Below, piece by piece: positions 30,407 through 41,603 of a DNA stretch of 64,000 nucleotides (its first letter is position 1; every line of letters begins with the position of its first letter). Source of the stretch: Cryptomeria japonica (taxonomy: Eukaryota > Streptophyta > Pinopsida > Cupressales > Cupressaceae); contig NC_081406.1 in the NCBI RefSeq assembly GCF_030272615.1, positions 215,073,497-215,137,496 on the forward strand, given 5' to 3'. The notes beneath the pieces were generated by a model that was not told the origin of the DNA, made no database searches, and saw nothing but the letters and a program-made list of their open reading frames with translations. A program made the position numbers and the translations under genes.

Positions 30407-33400
30407 TATCAGAGCCCATGTTGGAAACACTGGGATCTCTGGTTTCATTGTGCCCTTAGTTGTTGTGAGGTGTATTGACCTTACATGCATGCTTGTCCTC
30501 CCTTGTGTATGTGAGTGATTGAGCAGACCTTAACTTGTGTGTAACATGTGTGTTCACGCCTTGTTTTCACCTTCTTGATGTTGGTGTTTTGAATGATTAT
30601 ATGTGCTTTATGTGCTTACTAATGTCTTGGTCTATGATTACTCATATTTTGAAAGAGAGTCGTATGTACCTTCTTTTTGACTGTTTTACTCTTTGGACTA
30701 ATCCATTTGGGTTGGTCAGTGCTTGTCTGGAATCTGAAAGTGCGAAATGTGCTTGTTTAAGATTATGATCTAGTTTAGTGTTGTTCACTTGAAGGACTTG
30801 TATGGTAGATATTGAATTCTTATTTTGTAGCAAATTGAATGATTATAACCATTTCTCTCTCCCTAGAAATTAAAATGTTTGGGATATGTGTAATTATCTC
30901 TGATTTGAGTTTTCTTTGTGCAAGAGAAAGGTTGTGACTTTTTGAACCCCTGTGTGAACCCTATGATGCTTATGTGTTTAGATAATAAAAGGGCTTTGGG
31001 TTGAAAGTTAATATTGGTTGTTGGGAGAAAACTATATGTTTACATTAAATAATTCTCCATGTGTTTTGTAGGAGTAACATAATTAAATTCTATCTTAAGA
31101 AATATGCATTCATATGCAAATAGTTGTTATTTGAAACTGCTTGGTTTGTAAAAGAAGTATTAAAGTGAACATGTTATAGTAGCTTCAAGAGTGTATTAAT
31201 GTGTTCCACGAAAGATTGTTTTATGTATTTCATTAAACTGGTTGATTGAGGATCTATTTTAGTAATGCTCCATTGAACTTGCTTTTGGGTATATGTAATT
31301 ACCTTATTATGTTTTGAATGTGCAAATGAAAAGCTTCTTTGATGTGCATGCATTAATATGTTTTATTTGGGTGATAGCTCCTCGCTTACCTTTTGATCGT
31401 AATGTGATTTTCTATAATAGGTTGGAAATTATGACATGTGTCTATATTGTATTAAGAATAAGTGAGTGCTCTCAAGAGGTCTGGTTTTATCGAAAAGATT
31501 GCCTGTTTTGATCTTTGTTTTGTTTGGAAAACAAGAACCTCCTATTGCAACCATAATAATTGGAGATGTCATGTAGTCCAATTGAAATTCTTCTAAAAAT
31601 GGTAGCAAAATGAAAACCATGCAATTAAAATGATAGGCTTATAGTGAGAAATTTTATATTGAGAGTGATCTTGTGGATCTTGTGTCCTTGTAGGAAACAG
31701 TTTGATTATCAAACTCTTTTTCCCTTCTCTTTGCCAAGATTATAAGATTTTTAGAAATGGTATTAAAGGATGCATTGATTTAAATAGAATGTTTATTAAG
31801 CATGTAAATTCGGATGCTTAGTGAAATTCAAGAAAGATATAGGAATGATGTATCTCCTTATGTAATTGTGAATTGTCAATAATTTCAGTACTTGTTTCTA
31901 AAGTAAACTCGATTCAGTTAATCATGTGGGAAGCATAATTAAAATCTTCCTTGTGTAGATGATAGTGTACTGAAAAGTATTCCTTATAAATGTGACTAAA
32001 CCAGTACTGGTGTATTCGTGTGTATTGTAAGAAACCAGTGCTTATTATATGTGCCCATGGATTGGTGAAGTAATCAACCATGGAGGATATGTTGCTTATG
32101 AGTATGGGAAACCATATTGTTTATGTGATGTTGCTTATTTGTCTCCCTACTGAGTACCAAACCTCAAGTTGTGGGTAATTCAGTATGTTAAGGGGTAGTA
32201 TTAGAAGTTGCCATTCCTTGAATAGTATGGATTTGCGTACGAGTAATGTCGGCGCGAAGAGACTTTAGCTTCTCTATTTTGAGGAATGATATAGTTATAC
32301 TATAAAACTGTATCAAAGGTGTACTCAATACTTTCCCTTTTGATGAATCTATTTATAGGTTTATGGGTGCCAGCCTATTCCTTCCATTATTTGAGCATTT
32401 TGATGGCATTTCTTGAGCATATTGATGGTGATTCTTGTGTATGGTGATGGTGTAATTTGGAGGATCCTTTGCCTTGTCTTCATGAAAGGTAGGTTTATCC
32501 ACATGAGCTACCAGTTAGTATGTGTTGGTGGGCATGTGGGTGGGCCTTAGTCATGTATACCTCTAACTTACAGCAAGTATCCTTTTACATACGTCATTAT
32601 GTGGGGTGTGACCTATGCATGCTTTTTCCATGAGGTACACTACCATGTGGGATACGCCCATTGCGTGTTTTCTCTGCTTGGGGTATTGCCATGCCATGTG
32701 ACGATGTGATGCGGGGTGATGTCAAGGTGCACACTGCCATGCCATGTGGGTAGTGTGACTATGTCACACCACATGATGAGCTACTGCAATAGCTAGACAG
32801 TTGTTCCTTCCTTCCTCGTTGGTGGCTAGATGCTAGTCACATAGTGATGTTATGTGCAGTTGTGATATTCTTTGTATTTCTTTGGGGGCCAGCAATTTAT
32901 TTTACTTTGACTTTGAAGGTTTAGCCACAATCTTGTGATCTTTTGCACTTTTGATTTGGTGTTGTAATTCCAGATTATTTTCTTGCCTTACTATTGGAAT
33001 TGATGATTTATTATCTTTATTCATCTGTACTTTGGTGGCTAAACCGATTTATCCTTATTGTTTTCATATGCTAGTCTTGTGTTGAAATGTGAAATTCCTC
33101 TCTAAGGACATATGAGATGGTCTTGGTTGAGTGTGTACGGGGAAGTAGATGTATGGAACCTTGAGGATGGGGGTATGTGAGGTTGTGATGCAGCTAGGAT
33201 CCACTACCTACCTATGTGTGGTGATTATCTCTTGGAGGCTAACCACCTTACTCAACAAGAGATGTTCACGAAGGTCTTGTATGGAAGGTAGCACTGCCAT
33301 GGTGTGCCCTAGCACCATCAAGCCTTTGAGAGAGATATTGGATATTTATGATCATATTACTGTTTTGAGATCAGGCATAGAGATGCTGATCATGCATGTT

Positions 33401-34033
33401 ATCTTTGACCGAGCATTGGACATGCTCACATGTGGCCTTTTGAGTTATGCATTCCAGTTATGTGGATGGTTATTATGTGTATCATGGAGTAAATTGTGTT
33501 AACTTGTCACTATGTTATGGGACATAGTCATTAGAAAGGTTTTTATATTCCTAGCAAGTGTAATCAATTGAGTTATTTTCATTGCTCTTATTTATTGAAA
33601 GTTAACCTAGTTGTAGAATTTCAATTTTGAAGCTAGCTCTATGCGGTAAATTTTTATGATAAGATGGATTGGTAAAAGAAATTGATCATGATGGCATGTT
33701 TTCTTGTCATATCTGGTAGATGAGTATGGTAATTGTTGTTTACCTCTTTGTAATGCTTTAATTTGGTGTAATGAAAGGGAGAAAATTCTTGTTTCTCTGC
33801 TATGATTGTGGATAATTCCTAGAATGTTATAAGAAATGTATGGATTTAGATGTATCTTGCCAACGGGTAATGGCATTTGTAAAGGATTTTGCAATAATAT
33901 TTCAGTTATTTATGGAAAGATTCGTATGTGCAATTTGATATTTGTTGAATGAGTTTCAGGGCTAATGCGTGTGACATGTTCTCCATCTAGCCTTACGACT
34001 TCCAGGAGTAAGTCGGAACCTAGGGGAGAAGAA
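30407..34033 (+). other. Internal region of insertion G, no coding signal
   Basis: TATCAGAGCC at the very start is the only primer-site remnant. All frames are short (the longest is about 117 codons at 33149-33502) and none has a motif. A segment near 32470 (TTGTCTTCATGAAAGG, CCACATGAG) resembles one in the LTR near 37147 (TTGTCTTCACGAAAGG, CCACATGAG), so part of the region may be derived from LTR-type sequence. Confidence 0.55.
34016..34033 (+). promoter_or_regulatory. Polypurine tract of insertion G
   Basis: GGAACCTAGGGGAGAAGAA ends directly at the LTR start TGTAGTACC. Confidence 0.8.
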
Positions 34034-35579
34034 TGTAGTACCCCTACCCTAATCAATTTCTAATCTTGGTTTGACCTTGGTTAGTTTATCTTAATATAAT
34101 GTTATAGTCAGATGTTTTGATTTCAGTGCATATCTGTTAATGTGGTTTTTGTGCCAATTTGTATGCAAGTTAATTAATTCTCCTATTTCATGTTATTATC
34201 TCAGCCTAACGCTTCATTAACTTTATATATGTATGCATGTATGACTCTTGGTTTCAGGAGATTTCAGGTACAGTACTGCATGGGTGCAAGGTTTGTCTCC
34301 ACCTAGATTTGCAGGTTTGAGTGTACCTCTTTAATCCTTAGAGTTGGATTAGGTGGTCGTAAGACCCTACTTTGACCATAGTTGTGCTCAAGTGAGCACC
34401 GTTAGTCATCGTCGATATTCTCTTTTGGTTAGGTTTGCGAGTCCTCAGTCTGGTTGACCTTCTTGGTTTGCGTGTTTGGTGTGTATGGTTAAATTGAGTA
34501 ATTGGTCCTTAGTATTTAATATGATTAAATATGTGTTCGTGCATTAAAGATTAATGGACTAAATTAAACAGGGTTTCGTTATGCGATTATCGTTAATATT
34601 GAATTGCTCGAGTCAGTTTAGGAGCAAGTTAAATTACATGGTTTATTTTAAATATTAAATGCATTTTGTAAAAGCTGTTGAAAAAGAAAGTTTTGAATTC
34701 AATTGCAATAGAATTAATTTTATCTTCTTGGCATTTTGGAAATAGAAAGGTTAAATTGAATTAATTGAGAAAATCAATTTTGAATTGAAAAGCAATTTAA
34801 TTTATTGATATAGTTGGAAAATAAAGATTTTTGTGATTTATTTTAAATAAAAATTTTAAATCCAAATATGAGATTTTTGGTCAAACTTTTCCATATAACC
34901 TAGACTTTTGGAAAATATTGGGGATTGAATTTTTTGGAGAAAAATATATTTTTGGAAAATATTTTGGATGAAAGATTTGGGGATTTTGGAAGGAGAAGGA
35001 TTTCATTAGCTGCAAGTTGGGGCTCTTCATCAGATCCTTTCCAGGAATGCTTATTGAGGTAGGAATTTTGGTTTTCAATTAGTTATTGTTTAATTTTTTT
35101 TTTAAAAAATGGGCATTGGGTGTTCTTCATGCTATTTGGTTTTAAATTCTCCATTGTTTTTCTCAAGACTTAGAATTATTGTGGAAATAAGTTAAAGATT
35201 GGCTTATTGTTGGATCTTTGTCTGAGAAATGAGTTCTATTATGCCCAAAAAGATTATTTATTTGGTGGGTTATTCCAACAAATCCTTCCAATTTTGAAAA
35301 CCTCTCATATTCTAGAAATTATTCCCAATCTTTTCTCAGGAAATTTCTGAGTATTGTTTAAAAAAAAAGAGATTATTTTAAAGTCTCTGGGAGACTATAT
35401 TTTTTTACTATGTGCATTTTGACAGTAAATATATATATATTTTTAAATATAAAACCTATGTTGCTGGAAATTGGGACTGTTTATTTTATTTTATTTTTAA
35501 CTATGTTTATACACAGTAAATATTTTAGAAAGAATAAATAAATAAATAAATAAATAAATAAAATAATTTGAAATGTGAA

Positions 35580-35790
35580 ACCCCAACCATGTGGGAGAGT
35601 TCCCCACCACGTGGAGGGGTGCTGCATGTCCCTTTGGGCAACAGTGCTTCCCATGGGGACTGCGTGCTCCCTTTGGGAATAGCGGCACTCTCATGGGGGT
35701 TGCGTGCTCACATTGGGAAGTAACGCTTCCCCAAGGGGAAGCGTGAGCTCCCAAGGGGGGGGCCCACGTGGGGGTCCATGTGGGTGCCCT
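35580..35790. repeat. GC-rich degenerate repeat block in the G LTR with a perfect palindrome
   Basis: About four degenerate copies of a roughly 40-bp unit (GYTGCGTGCTCCCTTTGGGAA...CATGGGG). Within it, 35723-35744 is ACGCTTCCCC, AA, GGGGAAGCGT, a 10-bp perfect stem. GGCCCACGTGGG follows. The block lies directly upstream of a TATA-like motif. Confidence 0.8.
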
Positions 35791-35796
35791 CCCCCA

Positions 35797-35803
35797 TATA
35801 AAT
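35797..35803 (+). promoter_or_regulatory. TATA-box-like motif in the G LTR
   Basis: CCCCCATATAAATGTTTTG is a good match to the plant TATA consensus, placed just after the GC block. It is a likely U3 core promoter, by position and sequence only. Confidence 0.55.
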
Positions 35804-38290
35804 GTTTTGTTTTTTTTTAGTTTATAAAAGAACATTTTTTTTAATGCATTTTTTTTAATCAAAATATATATATATATATAATATTTTAATATTATTTAAT
35901 GTTAATTTTTAATTAAGTATTTAATTATGATTAATGTGGCATAAATTACAATTTATGATTAATTTGATATTAATTAATTGTATAATGGAATATATACGTT
36001 AATTAATATTCAGATTTCATTTTATGATTAACGCACTTTTTCTAATTAAATTCTAGAATTGCTAATTTCGCAATTAAATATTAATTGGTTATATTTTATT
36101 AATCTTGGATTAATAAATATATATACCTTAATTAATAGTTAATTTGGGTATTTGTCTAATTGAGGAAGTATTGTTTTAAAAAAAAAAAGAATATTATTTT
36201 ATTGGAAAATTGTTGAAATAAGATATGTTTACTAATTGATTATTTTAAATAATATTTTATTCAAGAACATATCATCTGAGTAATTGAGAAGTAAATGAAA
36301 TATTTTATCATTGGATATTTTGATCATTTAAACGATATACTATTGGAAATTAATAATGTATTGTTTGGAATGTTGGTGAGTTAATGGTATTTTCAATTTG
36401 TAAAATAAATGGTATAGTTATAATCTTCCTCTATTTTGAGACATAGGCGAATGGACCATTGAGATTGTGGTATTGTACTCACCTGGTAACGGTGATTTTT
36501 CTGTCAATGCTTTTTGAAAACTTAGATCAATTAGAGAATTGGATCAACTTTTATGTTTAAATCAATATGGGAAAATATTATCTTTTCCGGTTATTATCTA
36601 TGCGAGTTTAATTTCTGTATTCGCTTTTGCTTAAGTAATGGCAAGTTTTGATTTGTTCAATTGGACCCTGTCGTATAGATTAATTTGGGTACCTGTTCCA
36701 ATTCTTGGTTTCGAGTTTGACTATTGTTTTGTGGTAGTGTCGTAATTGGTCATATCCTTTGTGTGGGTGTCAAATGATGATTCGTGGTTGACCATAGTTG
36801 GTCAAGTCTCTGGTTAGAGTACAGTTAGTAAGTGTACATCTTTTGAGTTGTGTTTGACTAGATGGTTGTTCCCTCTTTTTGAACTCCGTTCATCTGACCA
36901 TGTGTATGTCTTGGTTTTGAGTTTGCTTGAGTTAGTCTAGTGTCATAAGGGAAAGTGGCTTTCGATTGGGGGTCGTGCCCAAAGTGGCTGCTGGGTAACC
37001 CATTGAAAGTGAGTCTAATAAGTGATAACCTAATAGTAGATTAGAATGTTAATCTCTAAGTAAGATAATTGTGCCTCACACATGGGACGAGTGCTAACAC
37101 AGACTCGACATGCTCTGAGAAGGCCTGAAATGGCAAACCATCATCCTTGTCTTCACGAAAGGATGTTTGGGTCCACATGAGGCTTGGATGGGCCAGAGGT
37201 ACGGATTAGGTTGCCAGGGTAACCCAGTGTATGGGGTCAAAACCTATGAAGACCTTGCCATGGTAACCATACTAGGTTGTGTGATGACACTTGTCCCTAC
37301 ATTCGCTAGTGTGTTGTCATATTGTCCTGTTAGGAGCACATTTGTGGGTCATCCTATTGTCTATGCCCTTGTGAGTATCGAGTTTCATGTTAGACCTTGG
37401 GTGGTGATGACTCAGTTTTGTGGATGTCTAAATGGACCTTCGTATTAGCTTTGATTGTTGTTCAGCTAGATCCTTTCCTTTTCAAGGATCGTTTATGTAT
37501 TTATTGACGGATGCAGTCACTTGTATATTGTTTATGTTTCGCCTTGATGGCAGGATTGTAAATTATGAGAACCTCATGTATTCTTAACTTTATTAATTAT
37601 CAGATGGGTCTTGCAATTGAGCAGAACCGGAGATGTAGCCCTTTAGGGGTGAACTCCGAGATCATCTTGGTGTTATGTGATGCTTTTATTTCGTATATTT
37701 CATGTTTAGTGTTAGCATGTATGAATGCCATTTTGATCGAATGCATAAGTGGTTTAGATGAGATTTATCGTAGATGCATGTATGCAATCGTCTTTTAAAA
37801 TGCAATAAATTGGATCATGAAAGAATGTAACTTAGAGTAATGGAATATATTCAATTGTTGTTAAAGAAATTAAGTATGCATGAAAAGATCTCATATGTTT
37901 ATGGTGAAATTGTAGTGTGTTAGAATATTAGATGCATGACCTATATTTTAATGAAAAGTATGAATGATGGGTATGAATAAATCTTAATGGATGAACCTTA
38001 TCTTGTGAATTATATTTCCATCTTTTGAAAGAAATTATCCTTGTATAAGAATCATCTCATTATAAGATAATAAGCTTATTGGATTTAATTGTGTGAGTTA
38101 AGTTAAATGTGTAATTAATTAATCTCATTGGGAAACTCTTTAGGTGTTAGTTGATGTCTTCCGCTATGTAGTTTGAATCTTTGATATCTCGTTGTATCTT
38201 AATGTTGTGTTTATGTTAAAAAAAAAATTATTGCACTCTATTCTTGTGTTATGACTTAATCCCTTCGGGGTTTCCTGGCAGGGCATTACA

Positions 38291-39174
38291 AAGGTGATTA
38301 CTAAAACCAGTAGCATGGCTATTGTGAAGACAGGTGGACAAACATCTGGTACTTCTATGGTAGAATTCAGACCTACAAATGTAATAGAGGTCTTACTGGA
38401 TTCAATAAAGAAGATCATAGAATGTAATGCACAAGCCTATAAGGCTATTGATGATACAATTCCCATTCTTAAATTGATAGCACCAAAGTGCATTGTTGAT
38501 AACAAAGATTCTTTAGGTCAACTAGACACATTGTCTAAGTTCATCACCGGCAACATATTGACTGTTGATCAAATAAATGAGGATACATTCAAGGAAATAA
38601 TGATTAAAGAAAAAGAGAAATTATTTGAGGAAATTGTGAAGAAGAACAAAGAGAAAATGGATACCCTATTACCGGAACTTGGAGAGATAATTTTTGACTT
38701 CAAGAAATTGTACAGAGACACTTGTAAAACAAACATATTCTAACATAGGATCAAGACAAGGAAATCAACAAAGCACAAGATGAGATAAACAATATTGCTG
38801 ACAATCTGATAGGAACATCGGATTCATTTTTGGAGATAGAGAAGAAAATTGCTGAGCTAGAAGAGAAAATCAAGAAGTTAGAAAAGGGCAAAGAAAGGAT
38901 AAAGGATAAAGCAATGGACTTGAAATGTAGACTTGGTCCAAAACTAGATTGCCTCATTTCTTTGAGAAAAGAAATATCTGAGGCTCTGGTTCCCGGACTA
39001 AAGACACCAAAAGAGCAAATGCACATACTAATTGGTACAGTGCAGAGAACACAAGAGGCAATACAAGACATCAAAAGATTTAGTGACAGTATAAACTTGA
39101 TTTTGACAGATATTTTTCAATTTGTAACCCACCGGTTACAAGAATCCAGGCAGGACTCCATTCACAGCGAATGA
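38291..39174 (+). pseudogene. C-family ORF2, C-terminal part (C1)
   Basis: This resumes ORF2 after insertion G. The segment TSGTSMVEFRPTNVIEVLLD, then AYKAIDDTIPILKLIAPKC, LGQLDTLSKFITGNILTVDQ and a coiled coil (MEIEKKIAELEEKIKKLEKG) are shared with C2 and C3. A stop and frameshift near 38743 separate 38294-38743 from 38830-39174. The latter ends with QESRQDSIHSE. The C-terminus is the most conserved part across the three copies. Confidence 0.75.
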
Positions 39175-39368
39175 CAACCTTTGTAATTAATGTCAAAGGG
39201 GGAGTAGTGTGATGAGAAAAATTGTCAAAAGGAAGTAGAGATTATCTACTCAGGGGGAGCATACATTTTTGGACATATAGTTTTTGGCAAAGATTTTTGG
39301 ACTTTAGTTTTTGGATACATTCTTGAATTTTTCTCATGAGTGTTGCCATCAATGCCAAAGGGGGAGAT
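39175..39368 (+). other. 3' untranslated region of C1 with two purine tracts
   Basis: AATGTCAAAGGGGGAGTAGT (39189-39208) and AATGCCAAAGGGGGAGATTG at the LTR border (to 39368) are near-repeats about 160 bp apart. The second is the polypurine primer; the first may be an auxiliary tract. The same pair occurs in C2 (43552, 43712), C3 (57700, 57842) and element D. Confidence 0.7.
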
Positions 39369-40159
39369 TGTTGGCAAATGCACACTCCAATGAGAAATTG
39401 TATGTGATTGAAGGTATTTTCATTGATGGAAACCTTGCAATCATGTGATACCGGCAGGCAGACACATGCACTGGCACTGACAAACTCTACACCGGCACAC
39501 AGAACACTGACACTGAAAAGAAGAATACCGGCACCTTGGCCGATAACAATTTTGTATTAATGTATTTTGTTATTAATTGTAAAATCTTTTGTAAGCCGAC
39601 ATGGCGGATTGTAACGTGACTCATATATGTATGAGATCATTATTTTGTAAAAAGAAGAGGTAGTATGCGAAATATGAATACAAAGTAGCAGACCTATTAT
39701 GTGAATTATAGGTTAAGGGTTTATGTATGTAGCATAGCTTAAACCGGTACTGAATTTGGCATAGCAGATGCTAATCTGAAGCAGTAAAAGACATTGGATT
39801 AGTATAATCCATTTTTGTAAGTCAGTGTTACTTCCTTTGTAATTAAGCAGTGAGCACTACGCACTTGGCCTTCCTGCATGTGCAGGCCCCTATTGTAAGA
39901 GTAATATTCCCTTATTGGCCAGTAAGCAAATATTATGGGTCACAAATCCCACCGAAGATTTTCCCACACTGGGTTTCCTCGTTAAAACATGGTATTATGG
40001 TGTTCTTTTATGTTGTGGTTATTGTTCTTATTTGCTACATTATTTATGCTTTACTGGTACACAATTTTAATATGTTTTTCATGTTATAAGTTAAGTAATT
40101 TTCATTACCGGTAAGATACTAATTCACCCCCCCTCTTAGTATCTTTGGGAATCCTAACA
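39369..40159 (+). repeat. 3' LTR of C1 (791 bp)
   Basis: TGTTGGCAAATGCACACTCC to GGAATCCTAACA. It contains several ACCGGCAC-like words (39448-39545), the inverted repeat CTCATATATGTATGAG (39620-39635), the palindrome CCTGCATGTGCAGG (39872-39885) and a C-tract GATTCACCCCCCCTCTTAG near the end. A frame at 39850-40089 is LTR sequence repeated in other copies and is not a gene. Confidence 0.9.
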
Positions 40160-40744
40160 ATAACTTGCACAAATGATGAATATAATACAAAATTTATCGG
40201 AGGTGCTTGACAATAGCTGAAAGTAACAAGCCACTTCAAGGGGGTGAGCCTCCAAATATCTTAATTAAGAACATACTTCATGATTTGATAATAAAATAAG
40301 ACTCACTACCTTGTATATGTACCCTACTTATGCCTAGGATATCACCCAGCCTAACCTAAATATGACTATATAGGCCTAAGGACGACCTAAAGAACTAAAT
40401 AGCAATACAATAATGATAATGTTGTACCTCCACAACTCACATCCCACTTTCCACTCGAGGAAGTGGGGACCCCTTTTTTTTTCCTTTTTTTTCTCCCTTC
40501 CTCTTTACCTTTTTTCTTTCTCTTTCTTTTGCTTTTTCCTTTTTTTCTCCTTTTTCTTGTCCTACTTTTATTTTGGGATTTTGAGGATTGGGGTTACTAG
40601 TGTTTCTATCTCTTTTAGGAGATGATTACCCCTAGATCTAACCCTACTTTTTCTCCTTGTGTATTTTTGCATCAAGCATTAGGGTTGTTCATCCTCAACC
40701 CTTGATGCCCTCTTTTGTGGATTGGGCATTAGGGGTGTCTAGGA
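40160..40744. other. Spacer between C1 and C2, pyrimidine-rich in part
   Basis: No gene is seen. 40473-40565 is a long CT-rich tract (runs of CTTTTT and TTTCTC). The last part (40620-40744) continues after C2 at 44521, as expected for its target. Confidence 0.65.
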
Positions 40745-41532
40745 TGTTATCAAATGTACACTCCAATGAGAAATTGTAGGTGATTGAAGGTATTGTCATT
40801 GATGGAAACCTTACAATAATATGACACTGATAGGCACTGACACCAGCAGATTCTACACCAGCACACAGCTCACCTGCACCGAAAAGATTGATCACCGACA
40901 CCATGACCGATATGAATTTTGTATAAATGTATTTTGTATTTAATTGTAAAAACTTTTGTAAGCCAACTTGGTGGATTGTAATATGACTCATATAAGTATG
41001 AGATCATTGTAGATCATTTAAGAGAGTCATGGATTGAAGGATTAATGTAGACCTAATATGCAAATTGTAAGGCATATATTGGATAAGGGTTTATGTATGT
41101 TATAGAGCTTAAAACAGTACTGAATCTAGCATAGTAGATGCCGATCTAAAGCCATACAAGACATTGGATTTGTATAATCCAATTTTATAAGTCAGTGTGA
41201 ACTCTTTTGTAACTGAGTAGTGAGCTCTAGGCACTTGGCTTTCCTGCATGTGTAGGCCCCTATTGTAAACAACAATATTCCCTTATTGGCTAGTAAGTGA
41301 ATATTGTGGGTCACAAATCCCACTAAGGTTTTTCCCACACCGGGTTTCCTCATTAAAATATTGTGTTATGGTGTGTTTTTCATGTTGTGGTTGTTATTCT
41401 TATTTACTGCATTAATTCTGGTCTACCGGTACAAAGTTTTGAATTGCTTTTCATGTTATAATTCAAGTAAATTCTATTACCGGTTAGATACTGATTCACC
41501 CCCCCTTCTTAGTATCTTTGGGAATCCTAACA
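40745..41532 (+). repeat. 5' LTR of C2 (788 bp)
   Basis: TGTTATCAAATGTACACTCC to GGAATCCTAACA. Closest to the C2 3' LTR; the ACCGGCAC-like words are partly decayed. Confidence 0.92.
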
Positions 41533-41603
41533 ATTGGTATCAGATCCTAGTCCTTTATTTTCATAATCCTAATAGCTTGAGGAATATCTTGACACCAGTA
41601 GAG

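Larger units (their letters stand above)
30407..38290 (+). mobile_element. Insertion G: one-LTR Ty3/gypsy-like element starting at its primer site
   Basis: The insertion is 7884 bp, flanked by a 5-bp duplication. It opens with TATCAGAGCCCATG, the inner part of an initiator-Met primer site, continues through 3.6 kb without a coding signal, then a polypurine tract and one LTR of about 4.26 kb that ends GGCATTACA. The LTR start TGTAGTACCCCTACCC and its size suggest a Tekay/Del-type chromovirus relative, by resemblance. No 5' LTR and no gag or pol are present. Confidence 0.75.
34034..38290 (+). repeat. LTR of insertion G (about 4257 bp)
   Basis: Bounded by TGTA...TACA with a polypurine tract on its left and the target duplication on its right. 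It is AT-rich except for a GC island at about 35580-35790. Simple repeats include an AATA run (35535-35562) and an AT run (35864-35882). LTRs above 4 kb are known in Tekay/Del-type elements. No gene lies inside; frames at 35497-35862 (minus) and 37167-37448 have no recognisable content. Confidence 0.75.
26056..40159 (+). mobile_element. Element C1: large copia-type non-autonomous element with a novel ORF2
   Basis: Truncated 5' LTR (26056-26371), initiator-Met type primer site, CCHC gag (26442-27554), a long unknown ORF2 (27859-39174, split by insertion G), doubled purine tracts, and full 3' LTR (39369-40159). Without G it is about 6.2 kb. No RT, integrase or RNase H motif is present in the element's own sequence. 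The LTR ends, primer site and polypurine tract match those of copia element D. Confidence 0.85.

Noticed and set aside
33149-33502. 117-codon frame in the internal region of insertion G
   Set aside because: No domain, isolated, Cys/Trp-rich composition typical of chance frames in GT-rich sequence.
35497-35862. 121-codon minus-strand frame in the G LTR (Trp, Pro and Ala-rich)
   Set aside because: It is the translation of the GC-rich repeat block flanked by poly-A/T; no motif.
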